Source: PLanc-01 sp035342095 (lineage in GTDB: Bacteria > Planctomycetota > Phycisphaerae > Sedimentisphaerales > Anaerobacaceae). From it: a stretch of DNA of 64,000 bases. The notes under the pieces are model-generated. The model made no database searches and had not been told where the DNA came from. It saw only the letters and a list, made by a program, of their open reading frames with translations. The stretch spans positions 31,108 through 95,107 of the forward strand of contig DAOQWL010000009.1 in NCBI GenBank assembly GCA_035342095.1, given 5' to 3'. Both the position numbers and the translations under genes were made by a program. Below are positions 24,842 through 32,877 of this stretch, one piece after another (positions within the stretch are counted from its first letter, which is position 1; each line of letters begins with the position of its first letter).

Positions 24842-27727
24842 TCACTGAGCCGGCTTGCCGCGTGCGAGATCGTCGAAGTACACTGTGCCGGTCCTGCCTG
24901 CGGTCGGGCTGGTCCGGTTGCCCACGCCGAGCGTGATCGACTTGATCGCGGTGGCCTTCACGCCCGCCGAGGTGATGTCGCTCAGCGGGATCAGCCACTG
25001 CTGCCAGTCGAATCGTGCGGTCGCCACCGTGTCCGGGTTCAGCAGCGTCACGGTCCTGGAATTGTCCTTGACCGTCAGGTAGATCGGCTCGGCCGAATTG
25101 CCCGTCGGCTGCGTGACGCCGATGTCCACGACCTGCCAACTGCCGGTGACGTTGCCGGTGGTTGTGATGTTGGAGAACGACGCATGGGTCTGGATGCTGG
25201 CGTCATGGCTGGTGAGCGCCAGGCCGATGAGGACCGGATCGGTCATAGTGACCGTCTGGGCTGTCCCCAGACGCGTCCAGGCGGCGCCGTCCGGGGAGAG
25301 GTAGGCGGAGAAGCTGTTGCCGGTCCGCTCCAGCTTGATCCAGTACGGGGACGCGACCGCCGCCGCAGCGGTGGCATTCGACGAGGTGCCGGCCGCGGTC
25401 GGCCGCCACTGGAAGGCGGCGCCGTTGCCGCTGAGGAAGGTCTTGGCCATCATGGCGTTTGCCGCGCCGGCCGTCGTGTCCTGGCGGATCATGACGCCGG
25501 CCTTGGCCCAACCGTTGCTGCCGTAGAGGCTGTTGACGCGAGCCACGATCGAGCCGTTGCCGCTGAGGTTCTTGAAGGCGAAGCGGAAGGCGTCCGCGGT
25601 GCTCCAGATGTCGGCGCCGAGACCGTTCATCAGGATCTCGCCGTCGGAACTCTCGGCAAAAGACGGCGCGATGCCGCGGTAATACACCGACAACGAGTCG
25701 GCGCCGTCGGCGCTCAGGTCCAGGGCGGACGCGAGCGACCTGGTGGCTTCCGAGTAGTAGGGAGAACTCGTGTTGTCGTAGAGCATCGGCATCGATTGGC
25801 GACCGCCGTGAATGATGGTCGTCTCGCCGAAGGTCCCCTTGCTGGAGTCCAAGTACCCGACCTGCGAGCCGCTGCTGTGGTCCAGGTAGCCGTCGATCCA
25901 GGTGTCGTAGATGTAGTTGTCCGTGTCGTTGTAGCTCTCGAAGTCCTCCAGCAGCTCGTACTCCTGGGAGGTGAAGCTCCAAAGGTCGCCTTCGCGAGTG
26001 CCGACGTCGCCGACCTCGTCCACCTTCCAGTAGTAGGTGGTCCCGAAGCCCAGCGGGCCGGGCGTGTAGCTGTTGCCGGTCACGGTCTCGGCCGGCGCGG
26101 TCCCCTCGGCCACCGCGGCGGCGTCCGTCCCGAAGCAGACCACGTGGGAGGTCGCCTCGCGCCCGGGACGCCAGCTCAGTTCCGCATCGAGGGCGACTTG
26201 CGTGGCGCCGTCTGCCGGATCGGGCGCGAACGCCCGCACCGGGATGTAGGAGAACCGCACCTCGCTGAGACTGGTGCCGATCGGCGAGGCGGCGTATACC
26301 GTGTTGATGGTCAGCTTGACGTACTTGGCGGTGATTGCGCCGAAACTGACGGTCGTGTTCGCCTCGTAGGTTGGCTGGCCGGTTCCCTGGGCAAACGGAG
26401 GCACGTTCTCGAGCGTGGTCCAGGTTTCTCCATCCGTGGAGTACTCGACCGTGACATCTTTGGCCCCGAAGCCCATCCAGGTCTCGAACTGCGGATTGGC
26501 ATTCCACACGAGCAGCTCGTGCAGCACGTACTCCTTGTCGAATGCGTATTGGATCCAGGCCGGCACGGTCTTGACAACCCACATGTCGTCGGGACTTATC
26601 GAGTGCCGGCCATCCGTGAGTCCGGAGCCGTCGATGGTCCTGCTGGCCGGCGAGGTGCTCTCCTCACCCGAAGCGGTGGCTGTCACGTTCTGGATCGGAT
26701 AGGCATAAGGCTCCGTGGTGAAGGTCCAGACGTTGCCCTCGAAGATCATGCTGCCGGGGGTCGCATTGACCTCGTCCACGCGCCAATAATAGGTCTGACC
26801 GAAATCCAGGGGCTCGATTTCCAGGCTTTCGATTTCCCCGGCCAGCCCTTCCGCGATCAGAGCCGTCGCGGCCCCGGCGGCGACGTCCTCCCGCGAGAGA
26901 CTGAGATAGACGTTGTGTCCGGCCGCATACTCGCCCGAAACCCAGGCCAGATCCGTCGTGACGGCCACATCAGCCAGGCCGTCGGCCGGCGCCGGATGCG
27001 AGGCACGCGTCTCGATGAAGAGCTTGTCCCCGGCTCCGCCCAGCGCCGCGACCTCCTCGGCACTGAGAGGAGTATCCCACATGGCGACCGTCGATACATT
27101 GATCGGGGCGTCGTCGCCGTCCTGACTGTTGCCGGCGCAGAACAGCAGAAGGGTCGAGGCCAGGCTGAAGCGGCCGTCGACGCCCTGTTGGGTGCCCTTG
27201 AGGATCTCCACGCCGTCGATGTAGACGTCATGTCGGGTGCCGTTGTCGACTACGACGACCATGCGATACCACGTGTCGCCCACCGTGGTGTAACCCTGAG
27301 CACTGGTGTAGCCTACGGCGCCGATTCCGATCGCCCCGGAGGAATTGATGGTCCAGTCGGAGTCATCGACGTTCGTCGGATTGGTCTGGAACAGATCGTT
27401 GTAGCCGCTCGGGGGGTCGGACCGGCTGCTGGGCGGGTAGCTGAAGTCAATCAGCAGGGTCCATTCGTTTACCTTGGTGCCGCCGCCGTTGGGGGCGATG
27501 CCATGCGTACACACGTAGTAACTGCCCTGGCCGATTTGAATGGCGCCGTCGTCGGCGTTAATGCCTGCGACCACCTCGGCCGAGCCGACGAGTTGCAGGG
27601 GGACGCCGATCGTCGCGGCGTTGGGGTCCGGCCGGTTGAACTCCCACATGCTCTTGGGCACGGGCATGGCCGCCTGTGCCTCCAACGCCAGAGCGACAGT
27701 CACTAACAGGAATGCAAGCCTCTTCAT
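24842..27727 (-). CDS. modular secreted LamG/discoidin protein (paralogue 2)
   Basis: 961 residues from ATG 27727 (AAAGGAGACACGC upstream); the frame continues 17 codons further 5' but without a better start. Signal peptide MKRLAFLLVTVALALEAQA. N-terminal LamG-like domain (about 18-238, with WYRMVVVVDNGTRHDVYIDG and AMWDTPLSAEEVAALGG), FN3-like (239-340), discoidin (341-500, IQYAFDKEYVLHELLVWN), FN3-like (500-589), then the shared terminal domain beginning LEDFESYNDTDNYIYDTW. As in paralogue 4, an inserted DUF1349-like module (684-859, FRFAFKNLSGNGSIVARVNS ... KAGVMIRQD) splits it. Ends VYFDDLARGKPAQ. Followed by a good terminator. Probably a surface glycan-binding protein. Confidence 0.8.
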   Translation of the reverse strand: MKRLAFLLVTVALALEAQAAMPVPKSMWEFNRPDPNAATIGVPLQLVGSAEVVAGINADDGAIQIGQGSYYVCTHGIAPNGGGTKVNEWTLLIDFSYPPSSRSDPPSGYNDLFQTNPTNVDDSDWTINSSGAIGIGAVGYTSAQGYTTVGDTWYRMVVVVDNGTRHDVYIDGVEILKGTQQGVDGRFSLASTLLLFCAGNSQDGDDAPINVSTVAMWDTPLSAEEVAALGGAGDKLFIETRASHPAPADGLADVAVTTDLAWVSGEYAAGHNVYLSLSREDVAAGAATALIAEGLAGEIESLEIEPLDFGQTYYWRVDEVNATPGSMIFEGNVWTFTTEPYAYPIQNVTATASGEESTSPASRTIDGSGLTDGRHSISPDDMWVVKTVPAWIQYAFDKEYVLHELLVWNANPQFETWMGFGAKDVTVEYSTDGETWTTLENVPPFAQGTGQPTYEANTTVSFGAITAKYVKLTINTVYAASPIGTSLSEVRFSYIPVRAFAPDPADGATQVALDAELSWRPGREATSHVVCFGTDAAAVAEGTAPAETVTGNSYTPGPLGFGTTYYWKVDEVGDVGTREGDLWSFTSQEYELLEDFESYNDTDNYIYDTWIDGYLDHSSGSQVGYLDSSKGTFGETTIIHGGRQSMPMLYDNTSSPYYSEATRSLASALDLSADGADSLSVYYRGIAPSFAESSDGEILMNGLGADIWSTADAFRFAFKNLSGNGSIVARVNSLYGSNGWAKAGVMIRQDTTAGAANAMMAKTFLSGNGAAFQWRPTAAGTSSNATAAAAVASPYWIKLERTGNSFSAYLSPDGAAWTRLGTAQTVTMTDPVLIGLALTSHDASIQTHASFSNITTTGNVTGSWQVVDIGVTQPTGNSAEPIYLTVKDNSRTVTLLNPDTVATARFDWQQWLIPLSDITSAGVKATAIKSITLGVGNRTSPTAGRTGTVYFDDLARGKPAQ

Positions 27728-27837
27728 GCGTGTCTCCTTTCTTTCTTCTCTTTCTTCTTTGCTCAAGCATAATGACAAGTGATCGGAATCAATGACTCTT
27801 CGAAGGGGAGAAGCGCCATAGTGTTCGGCCCGGCGTG

Positions 27838-30264
27838 CTATTCATCTGCCGGGTGGCCGAAGCCGACGTCGTCGATGTAGAGTACGCCGCTGCCCCTGGT
27901 CGCTGCGTTGCGACTGTCCACGCCGACGATCAGCTTCGTGACCGTTCCCGCGTTCACGCCTGTCAGGCTGCTGTAGGGGATCTTCCACAGCGCCCATTCG
28001 GTTGCGGTCAGCAGGGTCGAATCCGTGACCGTGGCGGTCTTACCCGATTTGTCCCCGACGGTGACATACACGTCGGCCGGCGCGTTCGTCGCATCGCCGT
28101 GGACCCACAGGGCCAGCGTGTCGGCCCCATTGGACAAAAGGTTCAGAGCAGATGCGAACGTGCGAGTCGCCTCCGAGTAGTAGGGGGAATCCGCATTGTT
28201 GTAGAACAGGGGCATCGACTGATCGCCGGCGTGGACGATGGTCGTTTCACCGAAGGTCCCGCGGGTGGAGTCGGTGTACCCGACCTGCGAGCCGCTGCTC
28301 TTGTCGATGTACCCATCCTCCCAGGTGTCGAAGACGCAGTTGTCGTCGTCGTTATAGCCCTCGAAGTCGTCGATCACCAGGAACTCCGTGGTGATGAAGC
28401 TCCAGACGTCGCCTTGCCAGACGCTGGGGACGGCGGCCTCGTTGACCTCGTCCACCCTGCAATAGTACGTGGTCCCCAGTTGGAGCGTGCCGAGGTCGAG
28501 ACGGTTGTCCTCGGTGGTCTGGACCCACGAGGTCCCCTCGGCCACGGCCTGCTCATCCGTTCCGATGTAGACCCGGTGACAGGCGGCCTCTCGTCCCGCC
28601 CGCCACGTCAGGAGCACTTCGGCGCCCGTTCCCTCGTTCCGGAGGTCCCAGGCCCGCGTCGGGATGTAGAGGAACTGCACCTCGCTCAGGCCGTACTGGG
28701 CAAGGAAGCCGCCCCAACTCGTGTGGATCATCAGTCGGACAGACTTCGCCACGATGCCGCCGAGATCAACTGGCTGGGCGGCGCAGGTGTCGTCGCCGGG
28801 GGCCTGGACGAACACGAAGTCGCCCAGCGAAGTCCAAATATCGCCGTCTCCACTGTACTCGATGGTGACGTCCATGACGCCGTAGCCAATGAAGCCTTCG
28901 GCCTGCGAGTTGTGGTTCCAGACGAGCAACGTATCGAGCTTATACACGTTATCGAATTCGTACTGAATCCACACGGGTTCCGGCGCGTCCTTCACACTGA
29001 GCCACATGTCGGTCTCCCGCGTGGAATGGCGACCCTGGGCATCGAGTCCCGAGCCATCGGTCGTCTTCTCCGGTCCCATGTTCGCGCAGGCGCTCGAAGC
29101 GGTGGCCATGATGCGGTCGCCGCTGAGCGGATAGGTGTATGTCTCGACGGTGAAACTCCAGACGTCCCCTTGGACAACCGGGTTGTCCGAGGCCGCGTTG
29201 ACCTCATCGATTCGCCAGTAGTAGGTCCGACCGAAGTCGAGGGGCCCCTGCGGAGCATACGCGGCGGTGCTCTGGCCCTCGATGCGGAGCACGTCCATCG
29301 GATGGTCCCGGTCCGCCGTCTCCACGTCTGCCAGGGTGGTCCCGAAGTAGACATCGTGCGACACGGCGGATTCGCTGGCCGTCCAGGTCAACAGCGCGTC
29401 TGCGGGGACATCCGTTGCCCCGTTCGCAGGGCTGGGTCGTGTAGCCTGTCCCGCCAGGACGTCCGTGACCATCTCGCTCGGCGCGCGGGCAATGTCGCTG
29501 ATGCGAACCTCGTCGATCCAGCCTTCCCAGTTCTCGGTTCTCCCATTGCTGTTGCGTCCCTCGTTGCCGATGACGAAATTGGGCGCCACGGTGGCGGTCA
29601 GGTCGGCGGCCATTCTGAACGAGCCCAACAGGGCCGGCTCGGAAACCCCGGAATCGATCGCGGTCCAGTAGAGTTTCAGGTTTCCATCGGTGTCCTCCAG
29701 GCCGTTGTAGGTGACCGCGGCGTGGAACCACTTGTTCGCGGCAAAGGCATGGGGCCCGCTGCTCGGAAGGGCGGTGCGCATATTGTCCTGGACGGTTCCT
29801 GTCAGCTTGGTGAAGACCAGGTTGCCCGCCGATTCCACGCGGAACTGCCATCCGCGGGCCGAATTGTGCTCCCCGGAGATGATCTGCATGTTGTTGGGGA
29901 TCGATCCGAGGTTGAACGCCGGACAGACGAGGGCCTCGAACGTGAAAGCCCCGTCGGCGCCGACGAAATTGCTGATCGCCTGCTCCGCCGACGCCATCGC
30001 AGAAGGCAGGTTCACGTTGGTCGAGGCGGTCCCTTCATAGGTGTGCAGCGCCTGTCCCATGCCCGGATACGATGCGTCCGTCACGGTGGCCCCCGAGTCC
30101 ACGGTCAGGTCAATCGGGTTTGTGGTTACGCTGTCGAGGGTGTCGCCGTCGAAGTGATACAGGTGAAGCGTGTGGGAATCGACCTTGTACGGCACGGAAA
30201 ACGCCGCCGGGGTTGTCATCAGGACCAGACCGACTGCAATCAGAATGCTCGCCTTTTTCATCAT
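27838..30264 (-). CDS. modular secreted LamG/discoidin protein (paralogue 1)
   Basis: 808 residues. ATG 30264 lies five bases after GGAGG; ATG 30261 is the alternative. Signal peptide KKASILIAVGLVLMTTPAAFS. N-terminal LamG domain (about 24-265, LYHFDGDTLDSVTT ... GWIDEVRISDIARAPSEM), FN3-like (273-375, DVYFGTTLADVETAD), discoidin (376-540, IQYEFDNVYKLDTLLVWN), FN3-like (541-625) and the shared terminal domain without insertion (626-805, VIDDFEGYNDDDNCVFDTW ... LYIDDVGFGHPADE). First gene of the minus-strand run, divergent from the oxidoreductase at 30991. Confidence 0.8.
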   Translation of the reverse strand: MMKKASILIAVGLVLMTTPAAFSVPYKVDSHTLHLYHFDGDTLDSVTTNPIDLTVDSGATVTDASYPGMGQALHTYEGTASTNVNLPSAMASAEQAISNFVGADGAFTFEALVCPAFNLGSIPNNMQIISGEHNSARGWQFRVESAGNLVFTKLTGTVQDNMRTALPSSGPHAFAANKWFHAAVTYNGLEDTDGNLKLYWTAIDSGVSEPALLGSFRMAADLTATVAPNFVIGNEGRNSNGRTENWEGWIDEVRISDIARAPSEMVTDVLAGQATRPSPANGATDVPADALLTWTASESAVSHDVYFGTTLADVETADRDHPMDVLRIEGQSTAAYAPQGPLDFGRTYYWRIDEVNAASDNPVVQGDVWSFTVETYTYPLSGDRIMATASSACANMGPEKTTDGSGLDAQGRHSTRETDMWLSVKDAPEPVWIQYEFDNVYKLDTLLVWNHNSQAEGFIGYGVMDVTIEYSGDGDIWTSLGDFVFVQAPGDDTCAAQPVDLGGIVAKSVRLMIHTSWGGFLAQYGLSEVQFLYIPTRAWDLRNEGTGAEVLLTWRAGREAACHRVYIGTDEQAVAEGTSWVQTTEDNRLDLGTLQLGTTYYCRVDEVNEAAVPSVWQGDVWSFITTEFLVIDDFEGYNDDDNCVFDTWEDGYIDKSSGSQVGYTDSTRGTFGETTIVHAGDQSMPLFYNNADSPYYSEATRTFASALNLLSNGADTLALWVHGDATNAPADVYVTVGDKSGKTATVTDSTLLTATEWALWKIPYSSLTGVNAGTVTKLIVGVDSRNAATRGSGVLYIDDVGFGHPADE

Positions 30265-30990
30265 ACTATCCTCCAACAAACAGTCCCGGATTCGCCGGTT
30301 CCAGCGTTGATCCGCCGTTGTCCTGACCGATGCGCGATCGAACAACCAGCGTAACCGAAAACAGTCTGCGATACAAGCATATTGCCGGTGTCACGGTATT
30401 CCGATATCGCCGGCGCGATCCCGGACGGCTCTATCGATGACCCGCGAGGGAACGCGCCTCAGCTTCGGACGAAACGCGATTGGAGATGCGGAAGTCGTCG
30501 ACCGAGCCGATGCAGCAGGCGTCGGCCTCCCACATAATGCTCCTCCTTCGAATGGGCATTCCACGAAGACAAAAGGCGCTTGGCCCGTGGCCCTCACGAT
30601 GCTGGAGAAACAGTCCTGTGCAGAAACCGGACTGCCTTCACTCAGCGTGATTCATCGTGGCACAAAACGGAGAAAAAAGCAAGCCCAAAATCGCCTGTGG
30701 ATAGGTGCTGTGCATGATTGCGGGGCATCCTCTCGGTGAACGTGCACATACGTTCGCATCGCGATTCGCATTCTGGTGCAGGCAGGAAGGAATCAGACGA
30801 CGGCCGGCTCGGATTGCGGTTCATGCCGCAATTCTGTGGGGGAGCCGTTCGCTCTGTACCTGAGGTCTGTTCTTGGCGGCGCCATCCGGCGATGGTATGA
30901 TGGCCGGCGGTGTCGATTGGCGGAGCCGCGACGTGCGGACGTGTCGTGGATGGCTGAGCGGCAGCCGGGGCTTCTATCGAGAGGATATGT
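30265..30990. other. divergent intergenic region, 726 bp
   Basis: Should hold the promoters of the whole minus-strand locus and of the oxidoreductase gene. Apart from the LamG-tail reading frame at 30431-30535 I see no supported gene. No convincing -35/-10 pair was recognised by eye. Confidence 0.5.
30431..30535 (-). pseudogene. orphan LamG C-terminal fragment, 34 codons
   Basis: ATG 30535 is preceded by AAGGAGGAGCATT, a strong ribosome-binding site. It encodes MWEADACCIGSVDDFRISNR then VSSEAEARSLAGHR before TAG. GSVDDFRISNRVSSEAEARS is the last strand and tail helix of a LamG domain (compare WIDEVRISDIARAPSEM in the neighbouring gene). The rest of the domain is absent upstream in this frame. 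It is most likely a decayed or recombined end of a sixth paralogue. The intact ribosome-binding site leaves a small chance that the peptide is made. Confidence 0.65.
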
Positions 30991-32412
30991 ATGAAGACAC
31001 AGAATCGGGGAGTTACACGAAGGCAGTTTCTTGGCAGGGCGGCGGGGGCCGCCGCTGCGTTCACCATTGTGCCGCGATGCGTACTCGGCGGGGCGAAGTT
31101 CGTTGCCCCAAGCGAGAAGGTGTACATCGCCATCGTCGGGTGCGGCGGGCAGGGACGAAGCAATGCCCGTGGCCTGTTTGGCGAGAAGGACGCCCAGATC
31201 GTCGCGGTCGCCGACCCGAGGGACCAGGCGGACTACGAGGAGTGGTACTACAAGGGCGTTGCAGGCCGGCTGCCGGTCAAGGCCGAGGTCGAAGAACGCT
31301 ACAAGCAGGACAATCCGCAGTTCCGGTGCAGGGACTACATCGATTTCCGCAAGATGTTGGACAAGGAGAAGAACCTTGACGCGGTGCTATGTGCGACGCC
31401 GGACCATTGGCATGCGTTCGTCACGCTGGCGGCGATCCGTCGCGGCAAGCACGTCTATTGCGAGAAGCCGCTGACGCACAACATCGCGGAAGCGCGTGCG
31501 GTGGCCAAGGCGGCCGCCGATGCGGGCGTCGCGACGCAGATGGGCAACCAGGGCCGCAGCGACGAGGGCAACCAGGTTACCTGCGAACTGATCTGGGACG
31601 GCGCGATCGGCGAGGTCCGCGAGGTCCATGCCTGGAGCAACACCGGCGGCTGGGCCAGCGGTCGCGGCCGGCCCACGGGTCAGCCCGAGATTCCCAAGGG
31701 CTTCGATTGGCAACTGTGGCTCGGTCCGAAGGCGGATCGTCCCTACCACCCGGCATATGCCCCTTACAATTGGCGAGGCTGGTGGGAGTTCGGGACCGGC
31801 GCGGTCGGCGATATGGCGGTGCACAACCTGGACCCCGCGTTCGCGGCGCTCAAGCTCGGACACCCGATCAGCGTCGAAGCGGTGAAGACCGCTTTCGTCG
31901 ATTCCGAGGTCATCGGCGAAGACAACCACATGATCTGGGAGTTCGGACCCGAGGAAGGCCACGGCCCGGTGACGGTCCACTGGTATGACGGCTCCCTGGA
32001 GCCGCCCCGGCCGGCGGAACTCGAGCCCGGCCGTCGCATGGGCGAAGGCGAGAACGGCATCCTGATCGTCGGCAGCAAGGGCACGATCATGGGCGGCGGC
32101 TGGAGCAGATCGCCGCGGATCATTCCGGAAGCGAAGATGACAGCTTATGGCCGCAAGCCGCCGCAGAAGCTGCCTCGCAGCCCGGGCCACCATCGAAACT
32201 GGCTCGACGCCTGCAAAGGCGGCCCGAAGGCGTGCAGCGATTTCAGCTATGGCGCGCGCCTGACCGAGTTCGTCCTGCTGGGCGACGTCGCCGTCCGCGC
32301 CGGGAAGAAGATCCTGTGGGATGGTCCGAACATGAAGGTCACCAACGATCCCGACGCTCAGCGATTCGTCCAGGAGTCCTACCGGCCGGGCTTCGACCTG
32401 GCGACCCTCTGA
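30991..32412 (+). CDS. TAT-exported Gfo/Idh/MocA-family oxidoreductase
   Basis: 473 residues, ATG 30991 after GAGAGGATATGT. The start carries a twin-arginine signal (TRRQFLGRAAGAAAAFTIV). The Rossmann motif IAIVGCGGQGRSNARG follows, then ATPDHWHAFVTLAAIRRGKH and VYCEKPLTHNIAEA (the EKP motif of the family), then MAVHNLDPAFAALKLG in the C-terminal domain. Such enzymes oxidise or isomerise sugars with NAD(P). Export of members is common in planctomycetes, where the cofactor is carried through TAT. The substrate is unknown. It is divergent from the glycan locus and may serve it. It stands alone ahead of the riboswitch promoter. Confidence 0.9.
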   Translation: MKTQNRGVTRRQFLGRAAGAAAAFTIVPRCVLGGAKFVAPSEKVYIAIVGCGGQGRSNARGLFGEKDAQIVAVADPRDQADYEEWYYKGVAGRLPVKAEVEERYKQDNPQFRCRDYIDFRKMLDKEKNLDAVLCATPDHWHAFVTLAAIRRGKHVYCEKPLTHNIAEARAVAKAAADAGVATQMGNQGRSDEGNQVTCELIWDGAIGEVREVHAWSNTGGWASGRGRPTGQPEIPKGFDWQLWLGPKADRPYHPAYAPYNWRGWWEFGTGAVGDMAVHNLDPAFAALKLGHPISVEAVKTAFVDSEVIGEDNHMIWEFGPEEGHGPVTVHWYDGSLEPPRPAELEPGRRMGEGENGILIVGSKGTIMGGGWSRSPRIIPEAKMTAYGRKPPQKLPRSPGHHRNWLDACKGGPKACSDFSYGARLTEFVLLGDVAVRAGKKILWDGPNMKVTNDPDAQRFVQESYRPGFDLATL

Positions 32413-32444
32413 ACGGCTCTGTGTCTTTTCTGCGAGAATAACTC

Positions 32445-32473
32445 TTGACGGTTGCGTGACGTTGCCGTATACA
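32445..32473 (+). promoter_or_regulatory. sigma70-type promoter of the B12-riboswitch operon
   Basis: TTGACG (32445-32450), a 17-base spacer, and TATACA (32468-32473). The expected start near 32480 lies just before the first riboswitch helix. Confidence 0.8.
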
Positions 32474-32482
32474 GCAGACAGT

Positions 32483-32628
32483 TCTGAAATAACGGAACAG
32501 GGTGAAAATCCCTGGCGGGCCCGCCGCTGTAACCGGGGACCATCGCCTCATGAAGTCACTGTTTTGCCCCAGGCGAAATGGGAAGACGAGTCGACGGGTG
32601 GATCCGGAAGCCAGAAGACGGTTTCAGA
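32483..32628 (+). promoter_or_regulatory. cobalamin (B12) riboswitch
   Basis: The closing helix P1 is TCTGAAA (32483-32489) with TTTCAGA (32622-32628). Between them are the conserved core pieces in order: GGTGAAAATCCCTGGCGG, GCCCGCCGCTGTAACCGGG (the B12-box region), GTCACTG, GGGAAGACGAG and CCGGAAGCCAGAAGACG. Binding of adenosylcobalamin normally represses downstream genes. Here the genes are B12-independent ribonucleotide reductase and methionine synthase, the classical logic for such control. Confidence 0.95.
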
Positions 32629-32721
32629 CGCAAAGGATCTCGGTGCAGGTCGGTCCTGATGGAGTGTCGAAAGCCGAGGGGCTGATCGGGGCAGACTATC
32701 CGTTCTGATGCGCAGCATTGC

Positions 32722-32752
32722 GGGCTCTGATATGGATTCCATATCGGGGCCC
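32722..32752 (+). terminator. hairpin between riboswitch and nrdD (possible expression platform)
   Basis: GGGCTCTGATATGG (32722-32735) pairs with CCATATCGGGGCCC (32739-32752) around a 3-base loop, with two G-U pairs. The following bases TTCGCGTAAAG are not a T-run, so intrinsic termination is doubtful. It could act with Rho or as a structural switch partner of the riboswitch. Confidence 0.5.
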
Positions 32753-32877
32753 TTCGCGTAAAGAGCGGCGGTGTGCCCATCGGCCTCAGGCATTGGTTCG
32801 TCGCGGCAATCCGAGTCCCCTTGCGTTTCTTCCGGCGGCAGGCTCCTTCCTATGATATGAATGAAAGGATGGAAAGC

